Shown in pieces: positions 63,930 to 64,000 of a DNA stretch of 64,000 nucleotides. How positions within the stretch are numbered: position 1 is the first letter of the stretch; every line of letters begins with the position of its first letter. The notes beneath the pieces were generated by a model. The model was not told where the DNA came from. It worked only from the letters and a program-made list of their open reading frames with translations, and made no database searches. Source of the DNA: Charina bottae (lineage: Eukaryota > Chordata > Lepidosauria > Squamata > Charinaidae); NCBI GenBank assembly GCA_023362775.1, contig JALMGJ010000015.1, positions 7,746,001 to 7,810,000 of the forward strand. The letters run 5' to 3'. The position numbers were made by a program, and so were the translations under genes.

Positions 63930-64000
63930 TTGCTTAAAGTGGGGTCCAAGGACCCCTTGGGATCCCCCAATACTACAGTGACCATTCAGCCTTTATTATA
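63930..64000. mobile_element. Possible hAT element start at the window edge
   Basis: GTGTTGCTTAAAGTGGGGTC followed by CAAGGACCCC resembles a common hAT terminus (CAGTG...CTCAAAGTGGGGTCC). The other end is outside the window. Confidence 0.35.

Overview
This window is nuclear DNA of a squamate reptile. It carries Sauria-type SINEs with BovB-like 3' ends, BovB, several L1 lineages, L2, CR1, Penelope-like elements and hAT miniature elements together, a mix typical of lizards and snakes. I cannot separate lizard from snake by eye. There are no bacterial features.

Host gene. One host gene is present: DYNLRB2 (dynein light chain roadblock-type 2) on the minus strand. It can be rebuilt exon by exon: exon 1 with the ATG at 62773-62771, exon 2 at 53191-53116, exon 3 at 51605-51438, and exon 4 with the stop at 50902-50859. 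The splice phases fit and the product is 96 codons plus stop, the usual length. The promoter is a CpG island (about 62500-62960) with ETS-like motifs, a GC box and an RFX X-box-like sequence. No other host coding exon was recognised.

Layout. 1-4259: L1 on the minus strand running off the left edge. 4260-17150: intergenic DNA with hAT miniature elements, SINEs, microsatellites, a Penelope insertion (14034-14905) and the 3' end of an LTR retrotransposon. 17171-21292: a second L1 with an 18-bp target duplication, itself carrying a BovB fragment, an L2 tail and a SINE. 21311-40267: mostly unique intergenic DNA with scattered CR1, L2, Penelope, SINE and LTR pieces. 40284-42660: a short L1-like element without a recognisable ORF2, carrying a composite SINE. 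43306-47761: a hAT element split by a full-length, almost intact L2. 50659-62900: DYNLRB2. Its first intron holds a 6.1-kb gamma-type endogenous retrovirus (53222-59296) whose two 550-bp LTRs look identical by eye. 63143-63707: a hAT remnant and a Penelope-derived 74-bp-arm hairpin.

Most notable points: the retrovirus lies antisense to DYNLRB2 and leaves only 30 bp of native intron before exon 2; its LTRs look newborn while its coding region is gutted; one SINE seems to carry 5' flanking DNA copied from another SINE locus about 10 kb away; very short L2 tails recur inside other transposons; Penelope copies carry hammerhead-like cores; and one SINE has gained a promoter-like module. All identifications rest on reading the sequence; no database search was run.
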